From: Streptomyces cinnabarinus
GTDB lineage: Bacteria > Actinomycetota > Actinomycetes > Streptomycetales > Streptomycetaceae
Assembly (NCBI RefSeq): GCF_027270315.1
Contig: NZ_CP114413.1
Location: 3,100,001 to 3,164,000 of the forward strand
Length of the DNA stretch: 64,000 bases
Reading direction: 5' to 3'
The notes under the pieces are model-generated. The model ran no database searches. It was not told the origin of the DNA and saw only the letters and a program-made list of their open reading frames with translations. Numbering within the stretch: the first letter of the stretch is position 1; every line of letters starts with the position of its first letter. A program made the translations under genes and the position numbers. This document shows, piece after piece, positions 54,764 to 63,952 of this stretch.

Positions 54764-55013
54764 GACATCCTCCGGGGCCCGCGACAGTGCGGCTGGCTCA
54801 GGGTGCGGCTGGTTCACACTCGCGCCGTTGTTTAACTCGCGAGTAACTATCGAGCAGGGATCAGAGTAAAGGTCGACCGGCCGGGGCGTAAGAGTCCGCG
54901 CCCTGTCACTTCCTACAGAGACCTGCCCCCGACGTGCACAGGGGCCCGCCGCACTTTCGTACGACGGACCCCTGACTGCCCGTTTTGCCGGGCCGAGCTG
55001 CGGTAACCGGCGG

Positions 55014-56882
55014 TTACTTCTTGCCCTTGCCCGACCCCGCGCTGTCATCACTGCTCAGCACGGCGATGAAGGCTTCCTGCGGAACTTCCACGGAACCCAC
55101 CATCTTCATCCGCTTCTTGCCTTCCTTCTGCTTCTCCAGCAGCTTCCGCTTACGGGAGATGTCACCGCCGTAGCACTTGGCGAGGACGTCCTTGCGGATG
55201 GCGCGGATCGTCTCGCGGGCGATGACCCGGGAGCCGATGGCCGCCTGGATCGGCACCTCGAAGGCCTGCCGCGGGATGAGCTCGCGCAGCTTGGCGACGA
55301 GCCGCACACCGTAGGCGTAGGCCGCGTCCTTGTGGGTGATCGCCGAGAAGGCGTCCACCTTGTCGCCGTGCAGCAGGATGTCGACCTTGACCAGGCTGGA
55401 GGTCTGCTCGCCGGTGGGCTCGTAGTCCAGGGAGGCGTAGCCGCGCGTCTTGGACTTCAGCTGGTCGAAGAAGTCGAAGACGATCTCCGCGAGCGGCAGG
55501 GTGTAGCGGATCTCCACCCGGTCCTCGGAGAGGTAGTCCATGCCGAGCAGGGTGCCGCGCCGGGTCTGGCACAGCTCCATGATCGAGCCGATGAACTCGG
55601 TGGGCGCGAGGATCGTGGCGCGTACGACCGGCTCGTAGACCTCGTTGATCTTGCCCTCGGGGAACTCGCTCGGGTTGGTGACGGTGTGCTCTGTGCCGTC
55701 CTCCATCACGACCCGGTAGACCACGTTGGGCGCGGTCGCGATCAGGTCGAGCCCGAACTCGCGCTCCAGCCGCTCACGGATCACGTCGAGGTGCAGGAGT
55801 CCCAGGAAGCCGACGCGGAAGCCGAAGCCGAGGGCGGCGGAGGTCTCCGGCTCGTAGACCAGCGCGGCGTCGTTGAGCTGGAGCTTGTCCAGGGCCTCGC
55901 GCAGCTCGGGGTAGTCGGAGCCGTCCAGCGGATACAGGCCGGAGAAGACCATGGGCTTGGGGTCCTTGTAGCCCCCGAGCGCCTGCGTGGCCCCCTTGTG
56001 CTGGCTGGTGACGGTGTCGCCCACCTTGGACTGGCGGACGTCCTTCACACCGGTGATCAGGTAGCCCACCTCGCCGACGCCGAGGCCGTCGGCGCTGAGC
56101 ATCTCGGGCGAGTTGGTGCCGATCTCCAGCAGCTCGTGGGTCGCGCCCGTCGACATCATCTTGATGCGCTCGCGCTTGTTGAGCTGGCCGTCGATGACCC
56201 GGACGTAGGTCACGACACCGCGGTAGGAGTCATAGACCGAGTCGAAGATCATGGCGCGCGCGGGGGCGTCCTTGACGCCGACCGGGGCCGGGATCTCCTT
56301 GACCACCTTGTCCAGCAGCGCGTCGACGCCGACACCGGTCTTGGCGGAGACCCGCAGCACGTCCTGGGGGTCGCAGCCGACCAGGTTGGCGAGCTCCTCG
56401 GCGAACTTCTCGGGCTGCGCGGCCGGCAGGTCGATCTTGTTCAGCACGGGGATGATCGTGAGGTCGTTCTCCATCGCCAGGTAGAGGTTGGCGAGGGTCT
56501 GCGCCTCGATGCCCTGGGCGGCGTCCACCAGGAGGATGGTGCCCTCGCAGGCGGCGAGCGACCGGGAGACCTCATACGTGAAGTCGACGTGCCCCGGGGT
56601 GTCGATCATGTTGAGGATGTGCGTGTTGCCCGGGTCCGTGGTGGGCGCCCAGGGCAGACGCACGGCCTGGGACTTGATGGTGATGCCGCGCTCGCGCTCG
56701 ATGTCCATGCGGTCGAGGTACTGAGCGCGCATCTGCCGCTGCTCGACCACACCGGTCAGCTGGAGCATCCGGTCGGCGAGCGTGGACTTGCCGTGGTCGA
56801 TGTGCGCGATGATGCAGAAATTGCGGATCAGAGCCGGGTCGGTTCGGCTCGGCTCGGGCACATGGCTAGGGATCGCGGGCAC
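55014..56882 (-). CDS. lepA: Elongation factor 4
   Basis: A 622-residue ribosomal GTPase that assists back-translocation or initiation under stress. G1 is AHIDHGKST near residue 25, G3 DTPGHVDF, G4 NKIDL; domains II, III, V and the LepA-specific C-terminal domain (from about 500, with CYGGDISRKRKLLEKQKEGKK) follow. The GTG at 56882 agrees with the family length. Divergent from rpsT, as in most actinobacteria. Confidence 0.96.
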   Translation of the reverse strand: MPAIPSHVPEPSRTDPALIRNFCIIAHIDHGKSTLADRMLQLTGVVEQRQMRAQYLDRMDIERERGITIKSQAVRLPWAPTTDPGNTHILNMIDTPGHVDFTYEVSRSLAACEGTILLVDAAQGIEAQTLANLYLAMENDLTIIPVLNKIDLPAAQPEKFAEELANLVGCDPQDVLRVSAKTGVGVDALLDKVVKEIPAPVGVKDAPARAMIFDSVYDSYRGVVTYVRVIDGQLNKRERIKMMSTGATHELLEIGTNSPEMLSADGLGVGEVGYLITGVKDVRQSKVGDTVTSQHKGATQALGGYKDPKPMVFSGLYPLDGSDYPELREALDKLQLNDAALVYEPETSAALGFGFRVGFLGLLHLDVIRERLEREFGLDLIATAPNVVYRVVMEDGTEHTVTNPSEFPEGKINEVYEPVVRATILAPTEFIGSIMELCQTRRGTLLGMDYLSEDRVEIRYTLPLAEIVFDFFDQLKSKTRGYASLDYEPTGEQTSSLVKVDILLHGDKVDAFSAITHKDAAYAYGVRLVAKLRELIPRQAFEVPIQAAIGSRVIARETIRAIRKDVLAKCYGGDISRKRKLLEKQKEGKKRMKMVGSVEVPQEAFIAVLSSDDSAGSGKGKK

Positions 56883-56990
56883 GCAGGGTCCTGATTCTTG
56901 AGGTGTCCGCAGCCGTCTGCGGTCTCGGGTCGGAACGATCGGGTCTATACGTAGGCTCCATGGTCCCACGGGTGGCGACCGGAGACCGGT

Positions 56991-57020
56991 TTGGGCCGCC
57001 CGCGGGCCCGCTGGTAGTCT
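56991..57020 (+). promoter_or_regulatory. Probable promoter of rpsT
   Basis: TTGGGC at 56991-56996 and TAGTCT at 57015-57020, 18 bases apart, form a vegetative-type promoter about 100 bases before the rpsT start. The leader between them could carry S20 autoregulation, as in other bacteria. Confidence 0.5.
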
Positions 57021-57123
57021 GGGTGGCTGTGTCTCATGCCCTCTCAGCGCGAGGCACACCCCAAGAAATCACCTGGCAGGGGTCCCTCGCGGTCCCGTGC
57101 CTGAACCTGAAAAGGCTCAATCA

Positions 57124-57390
57124 GTGGCGAACATCAAGTCCCAGATCAAGCGGATCAAGACCAACGAGAAGGCTCGGCTGCGCAACAAGGCCGTCAAGTC
57201 CTCCCTGAAGACCGCGATCCGCAAGGCCCGTGAGGCCGCTGCCGCGGGTGACGTGGAGAAGGCCACCGAGTACCAGCGCGCTGCCGCGCGTCAGCTCGAC
57301 AAGGCCGTCTCCAAGGGCGTCATCCACAAGAACCAGGCCGCCAACAAGAAGTCGGCGCTTGCTTCGAAGGTCGCCTCCCTCAAGGGCTGA
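57124..57390 (+). CDS. rpsT: 30S ribosomal protein S20
   Basis: An 88-residue basic helical protein that binds 16S rRNA early in 30S assembly. The start ANIKSQIKRIKTNEKARLRN and the final KSALASKVASLKG are typical. GTG at 57124 is chosen because the mature protein begins with Ala-Asn-Ile; an upstream ATG at 57097 would add nine unrelated residues. A long hairpin terminator follows. Confidence 0.97.
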   Translation: MANIKSQIKRIKTNEKARLRNKAVKSSLKTAIRKAREAAAAGDVEKATEYQRAAARQLDKAVSKGVIHKNQAANKKSALASKVASLKG

Positions 57391-57540
57391 ACCCCTTATC
57401 TGGTCTGATCGGATCCGGTACGCCGGATCCAGCGGCCGGTAGGACCCAGGGCGGGCCCTCTCTCATCCGCCCCCGACCGGCACCCTGAGCCTGTACGCGG
57501 CCTGCGTTCGCCACGCGGGTACGGGCTCGACATCGTGAAC

Positions 57541-57590
57541 CGAAGGCCCCGGCGCCTCGCCCTTCCCCAGGGCGGGCACCGGGGCCTTCG
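57541..57590. terminator. Strong hairpin between rpsT and the NTF2-like gene
   Basis: The 12 outer bases CGAAGGCCCCGG pair perfectly with CCGGGGCCTTCG, and nine inner pairs extend the stem with one bulge. It lies between converging genes and should act in both directions. Confidence 0.85.
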
Positions 57591-57605
57591 GCGTGGGCGC
57601 CGCGG

Positions 57606-58001
57606 TCAGCTCCAGAACTCGTTGGCCCGGTCGATGTCCTCGACGCATTCATCGAGGTCGGTGGCCTTGTCCCCGACGATCCGGAAGATGATGCAGGCCT
57701 TCTCGTCGAGGTGCTTGCCGTTGCGGTCGGCGGTGAACCGGTGCATGGCCACGACATGGCCCCGGCCGTCGACCATCATGGACATCAGCTCGGCCCGCAT
57801 GGTGCCCTTGGTCTCCTCGGCGAGGCGGCCGTACATCGCGATGATCGCGTCCTGCCCCTTGTGGTCACCCGAGAGCGGGTGGTCACCCGGTACGTGCTGC
57901 GTACAGTCCGACGTCATCAGTCCGCGCAGGGTTTCCATGTCGCCGCGCGAGAACGCCTCGTAGCCCTTGCGGACGAGCTGTGCGTGGGGGTGTTCAGCCA
58001 T
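57606..58001 (-). CDS. NTF2/SnoaL-like protein
   Basis: A 131-residue alpha+beta-barrel protein of the SnoaL/NTF2-like superfamily (LVRKGYEAFSRGDMETLRGLM … ; a beta-sheet region with HRFTADRNGKHL). Families include isomerases and polyketide cyclases, but catalytic residues are not certain here. ATG at 58001 is preceded by AAAGGTGG. Monocistronic. Confidence 0.85.
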   Translation of the reverse strand: MAEHPHAQLVRKGYEAFSRGDMETLRGLMTSDCTQHVPGDHPLSGDHKGQDAIIAMYGRLAEETKGTMRAELMSMMVDGRGHVVAMHRFTADRNGKHLDEKACIIFRIVGDKATDLDECVEDIDRANEFWS

Positions 58002-58148
58002 GGTTACCGCCACCTTTCGTGTTCCGGCGGATGGGCGGCTGACAGGCACAATTCTGCTCCGCGGGCTGGGGATCGGCCTGGGGAGTTTGGCTGAGCGCCG
58101 CCGCGCAGGGGGTGCCGCGCTGTGTCGTCGGGCGGCAGCGGGAGCGTC

Positions 58149-58203
58149 GTGGCTGGGCGCGCCCACGCGGCAGAGCCGCATATCGATACAGCCCCGCGCC
58201 CCT
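58149..58203 (-). repeat. Intergenic repeat family, copy E (55-bp subtype)
   Basis: On the minus strand it begins AGGGGCGCGGGG and ends GCCAC with the same central 25-base addition as copy B. It lies 36 bases behind the holA stop, directly after a hairpin terminator. Confidence 0.85.
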
Positions 58204-58232
58204 GAGGGGAGGGCCTGCGGCCCCCTCCCCTC
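58204..58232 (-). terminator. Hairpin behind holA
   Basis: GAGGGGAGGG pairs with CCCTCCCCTC over ten bases, with a further two pairs around a TGC loop and a small bulge. It starts 7 bases after the holA stop and abuts repeat copy E. Confidence 0.75.
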
Positions 58233-58238
58233 CCCCCG

Positions 58239-59225
58239 TCAGCGGCCTCTGGAGCGGGCCGCCCTCGCGATCGTGACGACCGCCTTCTCCAGGGCGTACT
58301 CGGGATCGTCCCCGCCGCCCTTGACTCCGGCGTCGGCCTCGGCGACGGCGCGCAGGGCGAGGGCGACGCCGTCAGGGGTCCAGCCGCGCATCTGCTGGCG
58401 TACCCGGTCGATCTTCCAGGGCGGCATGCCCAGCTCACGGGCGAGATCGGCGGGACGCCCACCGCGCGCGGAGGACAGCTTGCCGATGGCCCGGACGCCC
58501 TGTGCCAGGGCGCTGGTGATCAGGACGGGCGCCACGCCCGTGGCCAGCGACCAGCGCAACGCCTCCAGCGCCTCCGCGGCCCGCCCCTCGACGGCCCGGT
58601 CGGCGACGGTGAAGCTGGAGGCCTCGGCCCGCCCGGTGTAGTACCGCCCGACCACGGCCTCGTCGATGGTCCCCTCGACATCGGCGACCAGCTGCGACAC
58701 GGCGGACGCCAGCTCCCGCAGATCGCTGCCGATGGCGTCGACCAGCGTCTGGCACGCCTCGGGCGTGGCGGACCGGCCGGTGGCCCGGAACTCCTGCCGC
58801 ACGAACGCCAGCCGATCCGCGGGCTTGGTCATCTTGGGGCAGGCGACCTCCCGGGCCCCGGCCTTCCGGGCGGCGTCGAGCAGCCCCTTGCCCTTGACCC
58901 CACCGGCGTGGAGCAGCACGAGGGTGATCTCCTCGGCGGGCGCCGTGAGATACGCCTTGACGTCCTTGACGGTGTCGGCGGACAGATCCTGGGCGTTGCG
59001 CACGACGACGACCTTGCGCTCGGCGAAGAGCGAGGGACTGGTCAGCTCGGCGAGGGTCCCCGGCTGCACCTGCTCGGAACTCAGATCCCGCACGTCGGTA
59101 TCGGCATCAGCCGCCTTGGCGGCCCGCACAACCTCCTGCACAGCCCGGTCGAGCAACAACTCCTCCTGCCCCACGGCAAGAGTCACGGGGGCGAGCAGGT
59201 CATCAGCAGCAGTCTTCTTGGCCAT
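58239..59225 (-). CDS. holA: DNA polymerase III subunit delta
   Basis: A 328-residue clamp-loader subunit that opens the sliding clamp. It has the DNA_pol3_delta fold: an AAA+-like N-terminal domain (VTLAVGQEELLLDRAV, FAERKVVVVRNAQDLS), lid, and a helical C-terminal collar (about 215-328). ATG at 59225 matches the family start. It lies upstream of the NAT-comEC-comEA group's end and downstream of a small conserved gene. Confidence 0.93.
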   Translation of the reverse strand: MAKKTAADDLLAPVTLAVGQEELLLDRAVQEVVRAAKAADADTDVRDLSSEQVQPGTLAELTSPSLFAERKVVVVRNAQDLSADTVKDVKAYLTAPAEEITLVLLHAGGVKGKGLLDAARKAGAREVACPKMTKPADRLAFVRQEFRATGRSATPEACQTLVDAIGSDLRELASAVSQLVADVEGTIDEAVVGRYYTGRAEASSFTVADRAVEGRAAEALEALRWSLATGVAPVLITSALAQGVRAIGKLSSARGGRPADLARELGMPPWKIDRVRQQMRGWTPDGVALALRAVAEADAGVKGGGDDPEYALEKAVVTIARAARSRGR

Positions 59226-59266
59226 CGGGACAAGGATGGCACGGGGGACTGACAGGCCGGGCAGCC

Positions 59267-59512
59267 CTACGGCTCCTCCCGCCACCCCTCCCACTCCCCC
59301 GCGAACGCGTCCAGCTCCGCGGGATCAAGCACCCCGCCCTCGTCCCGCAGCACCACCAGCCACTGCGCGTCCTCCGCGTCGTCCTCCCCCGCCAGCGCGT
59401 CCCGCACCACCCGAGGCTCCTCGGCCACCCCGAACCGCTCCCCGAGCGCCGCCACGACCTCCTCGGCCGCGTCACGATCAGGCAGCACCAGCACATGTCT
59501 CACATCACTCAC
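59267..59512 (-). CDS. Small acidic protein of unknown function
   Basis: An 81-residue acidic protein (HVLVLPDRDAAEEVVAALGERFG at the start, then an alternating strand-helix pattern). It has ordinary Streptomyces codon use and no recognised domain. It lies between holA and the N-acetyltransferase gene on the same strand, and may be co-transcribed with holA. It is conserved here only in my recollection. Confidence 0.6.
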   Translation of the reverse strand: MSDVRHVLVLPDRDAAEEVVAALGERFGVAEEPRVVRDALAGEDDAEDAQWLVVLRDEGGVLDPAELDAFAGEWEGWREEP

Positions 59513-59549
59513 ACGGCCATTCTCCAGCCGCGCCGACCTCGACCACCGC

Positions 59550-60377
59550 TCACCCCTTCCGCACCACCGGCACCCGCTCCAGCTCGATCCCGAACCGCTC
59601 CCGATACGCCGTCAGCACCTCCTCGTCCGTCGCGAGGTGCCGCTCCACCTTCACCCCGTCCGCCCCCGTCGTCTTCAGCGTCCGCCCGCTCAACGTGATC
59701 CGCCCCCCGTCCTCCGTCACCCGCGTACACACCAGCGACTGAGTGAAGTGCGAGGTGGGCGACGTGCACTGCCACCACGCCCCGGTGACGAAGTCACCCA
59801 GCACCCGGGGCCGCGTCTCCAGCCGGTACTCCGGCCTGCCGTTCATCACGACGTCCAGGTCCGCCGCCTCCGGCACCCGGTACCCGCCGCGCGCCCCCGC
59901 CGCGTCCGGCCCCGCCTCCACGATCCGGAACACACCCGCGGGATCCTCCTGCTCCCCCCGCGCCTCCAGCGCGAGCGGATAGTGGCTGTGCGCCCCGAAC
60001 CCGACGTCGGCCAGCCACTCGCCCCCGTCGACCGTCCGCACCCGCAGCGCGAGATGGTCGTACGGGATCCCCAGCCGCCCCTCGCGGTCGTACACCCGCC
60101 CCGCCAGCAGCGCGACCTCGTACCCCAGCGCCGCCAGCAACGCCCCGAACGCGCCGTTCAGTTCGTAACAGAACCCTCCCCTCCGCGCGTCCACCAGCTT
60201 GTCCAGCAGCCGCTTCTCCTCCAGCACGATCTCCTCGCCGAGGTGGATCGAGAGGTTCTCGAAGGGCACGGTCTGCAAGTGGCGCACATGCAGCTCGCGC
60301 AGGACATCGACAGTGGGCCACGCCGGATGCTTCACACCGAGCCGGCTCAGATAGGCGTCAACCTGTGCGGAATTCAT
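59550..60377 (-). CDS. Arylamine N-acetyltransferase
   Basis: A 275-residue NAT. The catalytic triad is Cys70 in RRGGFCYELN, His108 in PYDHLAL and Asp124 in LADVGFG, all at the spacing of the family. It transfers acetyl or longer acyl groups from CoA to arylamines; in actinomycetes relatives act on amide-forming steps of natural products, but no such cluster is near. ATG at 60377, four bases before the comEC stop, suggests co-transcription. Confidence 0.94.
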   Translation of the reverse strand: MNSAQVDAYLSRLGVKHPAWPTVDVLRELHVRHLQTVPFENLSIHLGEEIVLEEKRLLDKLVDARRGGFCYELNGAFGALLAALGYEVALLAGRVYDREGRLGIPYDHLALRVRTVDGGEWLADVGFGAHSHYPLALEARGEQEDPAGVFRIVEAGPDAAGARGGYRVPEAADLDVVMNGRPEYRLETRPRVLGDFVTGAWWQCTSPTSHFTQSLVCTRVTEDGGRITLSGRTLKTTGADGVKVERHLATDEEVLTAYRERFGIELERVPVVRKG

Positions 60378-60381
60378 GACC

Positions 60382-62895
60382 TCAGTCTCCCGTGACTCGC
60401 AGCTCTCTGCCGTCGCCCACCACCGCCAGCGCCCCGTCCACGTCCGTCCGCAGCACCGCCGCACCCCGCGCCCGCAGCGCCGCGACCGTGCCGGGAGCCG
60501 GATGGCCATAGCCGTTGTCCTCGCCCGCCGAGATCAACGCCACCCGCGGAGCCGCCGTCCGCAGGAGGTCGGGGTCCTGGTACGCCGACCCGTGATGGGC
60601 CACCTTCAGCACATCCACCCCGGCCGAGAGAGCGCCCGCCGGCGATCTCAACAGGGCTCGCTGAGCGGGGGGTTCAAGGTCCCCGAGCAGCAGGATCCGT
60701 AGCCCGGCCACCTCCGCGAGCAACGTGACACTCGCGTCGTTCGGCCCCTCCGGTCCCGGCGCCGGAGCGGGCGGCGGCCACAGCACCCGCCAGGACAGCT
60801 TCCCGGTCCGCCGGTGTTCCCCGGTCACCGCCCGCGTCACCGGCACCCCTCGCGCCGCGGCCTCCCGGCGGACGAACTCCGCCTGCTCCACCGGCTCCTC
60901 GTACCCGGTGGTCTCGATCTCCCCCACGGCCCGGCCGCGCAGCACCCCCGGCAGGCCCGCCACATGGTCGGCGTGGAAGTGGGTCAGGACGATCAGGGGG
61001 ATCCGTGTGATGCCCAGTCCGCGCAGACAGTGGTCGACGAGCTCCGGATCGGGCCCGGTGTCCACCACCACGCCCGCGCCCTCACCCGCCGCCAGCACCA
61101 CCGCGTCCCCCTGCCCCACATCGCACATGACCAGCCGCCACCCCGGCGGCGGCCAACCGCCGATCACCCGCACCAGCGGGGGCGGCTGCACCACGGCCAG
61201 CACCAGCAGCACCGCCCCTGCCCCGCACCACCAGGGGTTCCGCCACAGCCGCCGCCCGACCATCAGCCCGGCCACCGTGACGAGGAGGAGCAGTCCCGCC
61301 CCGGCCCAGCTGCCCGGCCAGTCGATCCCCGCGCCGGGCAGCGCCGCCCCGGTCCGCGCGATGTCCGCGATCCACCCGGCGGGCCAACTCGCGCACCACG
61401 CCAACGCCTTGGCCACCGGCATCGCCACCGGCGCCACCGCCAGCGCCGCGAACCCGAGCACAGTGGCCGGGGCCACCGCGAACTCGGCCAGCAGATTGCA
61501 CGGCACCGCCACCAGGCTCACCCGCGCCGACAGCACCGCCACCACCGGCGCACACACCACCTGCGCCGCCGCAGCGGCCGCCACCGCCTCCGCCCACCGC
61601 GGACCGACCCCGCGCCGCCGCAACGCGGCACTCCAGCGCGGCGCCAGCAGCAACAGCGCCCCCGTGGCCAGCACCGACAGCAGGAACCCGTAACTGCGGG
61701 CCAGCCACGGGTCGAACAGCACCAGCAGCAGCACGGCCGTCGCCAGCGCGGGCAACAGGGACCGGCGGCGCCCGGTCGCCAGGGCCAGCAGCACCACGGC
61801 ACCGCAGGCCGCGGCCCGCAGCACACTCGGGTCCGGTCTGCATACGACGACGAAGGCGAGCGTGAGGGCCCCGCCGCACAGCGCGGTCGTGCGCAGCGAC
61901 AGCCCGAGCCGCGGCGCAAGACCCCGGCGCTCGGCGAGCTGGGCTGTGCCCGGCGGTCCGATGAGCAGCACCAGGATGATCGTGAGGTTGCTTCCGGAGA
62001 CCGCGAGCGTGTGCGCGAGGTCGGTCTCCTTGAACGCCTCGTCCAGCTCCGGGGTGATCCGCGAGGTGTCCCCGACGACCAGCCCCGGCAACAGCGCCCG
62101 CGCGTCCGCCGGAAGCCCGTCGGTCGCCTCCCGCAGCCCGGCGCGCAACCGCCCCGCGAACCGCTGCGCCGCCGACGCCGGTGCCACGACCTCCGGCGCC
62201 GCCTCGCCGCGCACCCGCAGCACCCCCGCGACCCGGTCCCCACCGGTCAGCGCGGGCGCGAGCCGCGCGCTCACCCGCAGTCGGGTGGACGGCAGCAACC
62301 CGAGCCACGGCGACCCTCGGGCCCCCCGCACCACCAGCAGCACCGGCGCCCGTGTCACCACCGCCGGTCCCCCGCCGACCGTCACCCGCCGCACCTCGGC
62401 GTCGATCAGCACGGCCGTCTGCGTCGTCCGGTCCCCGCTGACCCGGGGCCGGGTGAGCCGGGGATCGGAGGTGAGCTCGACCTCGGCGGTGACGTAGGCG
62501 TACTCACGCGCCAGCTCGGGCACCGGTCCACGCCGCAGATCGGCACCGTGCAGCCCGGCCGCGGCGGCGGCCGCGGCGACGCAGAGCAGGACGGCGGCGA
62601 CCGACACCCGCGGCCACGCGAGCCGCCGTGCCCCCAGCAGGACGACCGCCGGTCCCAGAGTCACGGCCACCACCCCGACCGCCCACCCGCCCGGTGCGGT
62701 CAGCAGCAGCGCCGCCGTCACCCAGGCCGCGAGCGCCGGCGGTACGAGCCTCAGGTCCGTCGGACCCTCCTGACGCGGATGGGACGCACCGAGCCGACTA
62801 CCGGAGGCCGCGTGCACCTCGGGACGTACGGCCCCAGGGGCGCTCGTCATGGCCGGACGAGTCATGGCCGTACGAGTGATCGCAGGACGAGTCAT
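60382..62895 (-). CDS. comEC: ComEC/Rec2-family competence protein
   Basis: An 837-residue membrane protein: N-terminal helices, a DUF4131-type OB region (about 130-240), the ComEC competence channel domain (about 255-520, starting near LPGLVVGDTSRITPELDEAFK) and a C-terminal MBL domain with THFHADHVAG. In competent bacteria it moves single-stranded DNA across the membrane; its role in Streptomyces is not established. The N-terminus is ambiguous: in-frame ATGs at 62895, 62865 and 62850 lie in a short repeat, with the first in an ATGA overlap with comEA. Confidence 0.92.
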   Translation of the reverse strand: MTRPAITRTAMTRPAMTSAPGAVRPEVHAASGSRLGASHPRQEGPTDLRLVPPALAAWVTAALLLTAPGGWAVGVVAVTLGPAVVLLGARRLAWPRVSVAAVLLCVAAAAAAAGLHGADLRRGPVPELAREYAYVTAEVELTSDPRLTRPRVSGDRTTQTAVLIDAEVRRVTVGGGPAVVTRAPVLLVVRGARGSPWLGLLPSTRLRVSARLAPALTGGDRVAGVLRVRGEAAPEVVAPASAAQRFAGRLRAGLREATDGLPADARALLPGLVVGDTSRITPELDEAFKETDLAHTLAVSGSNLTIILVLLIGPPGTAQLAERRGLAPRLGLSLRTTALCGGALTLAFVVVCRPDPSVLRAAACGAVVLLALATGRRRSLLPALATAVLLLVLFDPWLARSYGFLLSVLATGALLLLAPRWSAALRRRGVGPRWAEAVAAAAAAQVVCAPVVAVLSARVSLVAVPCNLLAEFAVAPATVLGFAALAVAPVAMPVAKALAWCASWPAGWIADIARTGAALPGAGIDWPGSWAGAGLLLLVTVAGLMVGRRLWRNPWWCGAGAVLLVLAVVQPPPLVRVIGGWPPPGWRLVMCDVGQGDAVVLAAGEGAGVVVDTGPDPELVDHCLRGLGITRIPLIVLTHFHADHVAGLPGVLRGRAVGEIETTGYEEPVEQAEFVRREAAARGVPVTRAVTGEHRRTGKLSWRVLWPPPAPAPGPEGPNDASVTLLAEVAGLRILLLGDLEPPAQRALLRSPAGALSAGVDVLKVAHHGSAYQDPDLLRTAAPRVALISAGEDNGYGHPAPGTVAALRARGAAVLRTDVDGALAVVGDGRELRVTGD

Positions 62896-63893
62896 GGCCG
62901 TACGAGATTCCGCAGATCGGCGAAGCGGCGCTCGCCGATGCCATTGACCTCGCGCAGCTCCTCCACCGAGCGGAAGCCGCCGCTCTGGGTGCGGTGGTCG
63001 ATGATGTGCTGCGCCAGGACCGGGCCGACCCCCGGCAGGGTGTCGAGCTGTTCCAGGGTGGCCGTGTTGAGGGGGACGGGGGCCGTCGGTGCCGCTCCGG
63101 CCGCCGCGCCCGGCACCGGGGCGCCGCCCTGCACCGGCGCGGGCTCGCCCACGACGACCTGCTCGCCGTCTACGAGGAACCGCGCCCGGTTGAGCCCTTC
63201 CGTACTGGTCCCCGGACGCACCCCGCCCGCCGCCCGCAGCGCGTCATCCACCCGGGACCCGGCGGGCAGCCGATGGATGCCCGGCTCCCGCACCTTCCCA
63301 CCGACGTCCACCACGATCTCGGGCGCCGCGGAGGTCCCGGGAGACGCGTCCGCCACGCCGACCACGGGCTCGGAGCGGCCCTCGCCGTAGACCCCCGACT
63401 GCCCCGACTGCCCCGCCCGAACCACCTCAGGCGCCCGCACCCCCTGCGTCCGCCCGCTCCAGAAATGCTGCGCGGCGAACCCCGCCGCCACGACGAGCAC
63501 CACCGCGAGCGCGACCACGCTCCGCCGCTCCAGCCCACAGCGGGCCTGCACCCACAGGGGCAGCCGCTCCCGCAGCGCGAGCCCCGCCCGCTCACGCCAG
63601 TCGCCCGGAGCCTCGGCCAAGGGCGTCTCCGGACCGGCGTCCTCCTCCCGCGGCGGCCCGTTGCCCGACTCCCGTTCGAGCACGCCCCGGTCCCCGAAGA
63701 GCACCTCCGCGCGCCGACGGATCTCCTCGCCCGCGGCAGGTCGGTGCCGGACCCGGCCGCCACGCGGATACGGGCGCCGGTGACGGGTCCGGACATCGGA
63801 GCGGGGACCGCGCCCCGGCCCACTGGCGGCGCCGCCTGCGCGAAGGCGTGTACGTGTGCTTGATCGAAGTGCCATACGACGAGGATGGGACAC
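62892..63893 (-). CDS. comEA: ComEA-family DNA-binding protein
   Basis: A 333-residue membrane-anchored protein. A long basic cytoplasmic N-terminal part (1-120) precedes one membrane helix (about 125-142), then a SLBB domain (about 190-255) and a C-terminal helix-hairpin-helix pair (about 270-333, with NTATLEQLDTLPGVGPVLAQ). The C-terminus would bind double-stranded DNA outside the membrane and deliver it to ComEC. GTG at 63893 or ATG at 63875 could be the start. It overlaps comEC by four bases. Confidence 0.9.
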   Translation of the reverse strand: MSHPRRMALRSSTRTRLRAGGAASGPGRGPRSDVRTRHRRPYPRGGRVRHRPAAGEEIRRRAEVLFGDRGVLERESGNGPPREEDAGPETPLAEAPGDWRERAGLALRERLPLWVQARCGLERRSVVALAVVLVVAAGFAAQHFWSGRTQGVRAPEVVRAGQSGQSGVYGEGRSEPVVGVADASPGTSAAPEIVVDVGGKVREPGIHRLPAGSRVDDALRAAGGVRPGTSTEGLNRARFLVDGEQVVVGEPAPVQGGAPVPGAAAGAAPTAPVPLNTATLEQLDTLPGVGPVLAQHIIDHRTQSGGFRSVEELREVNGIGERRFADLRNLVRP

Positions 63894-63943
63894 CTCGACG
63901 ACCCGCGATGATCTTGCTCAATTCCCGGGGAGAGTCCACCGGT

Positions 63944-63952
63944 TGTGGATAA
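63944..63952 (-). other. Single DnaA-box-like sequence
   Basis: The nonamer TTATCCACA, the strongest E. coli-type DnaA box, is present on the minus strand 51 bases upstream of comEA. It is isolated, so it is not an origin; it could be a DnaA regulatory site or chance. Confidence 0.35.

Noticed and set aside
63944..63952. Replication origin at the DnaA box
   Set aside because: Only one box is present, and none of dnaA, dnaN or a box cluster is near.
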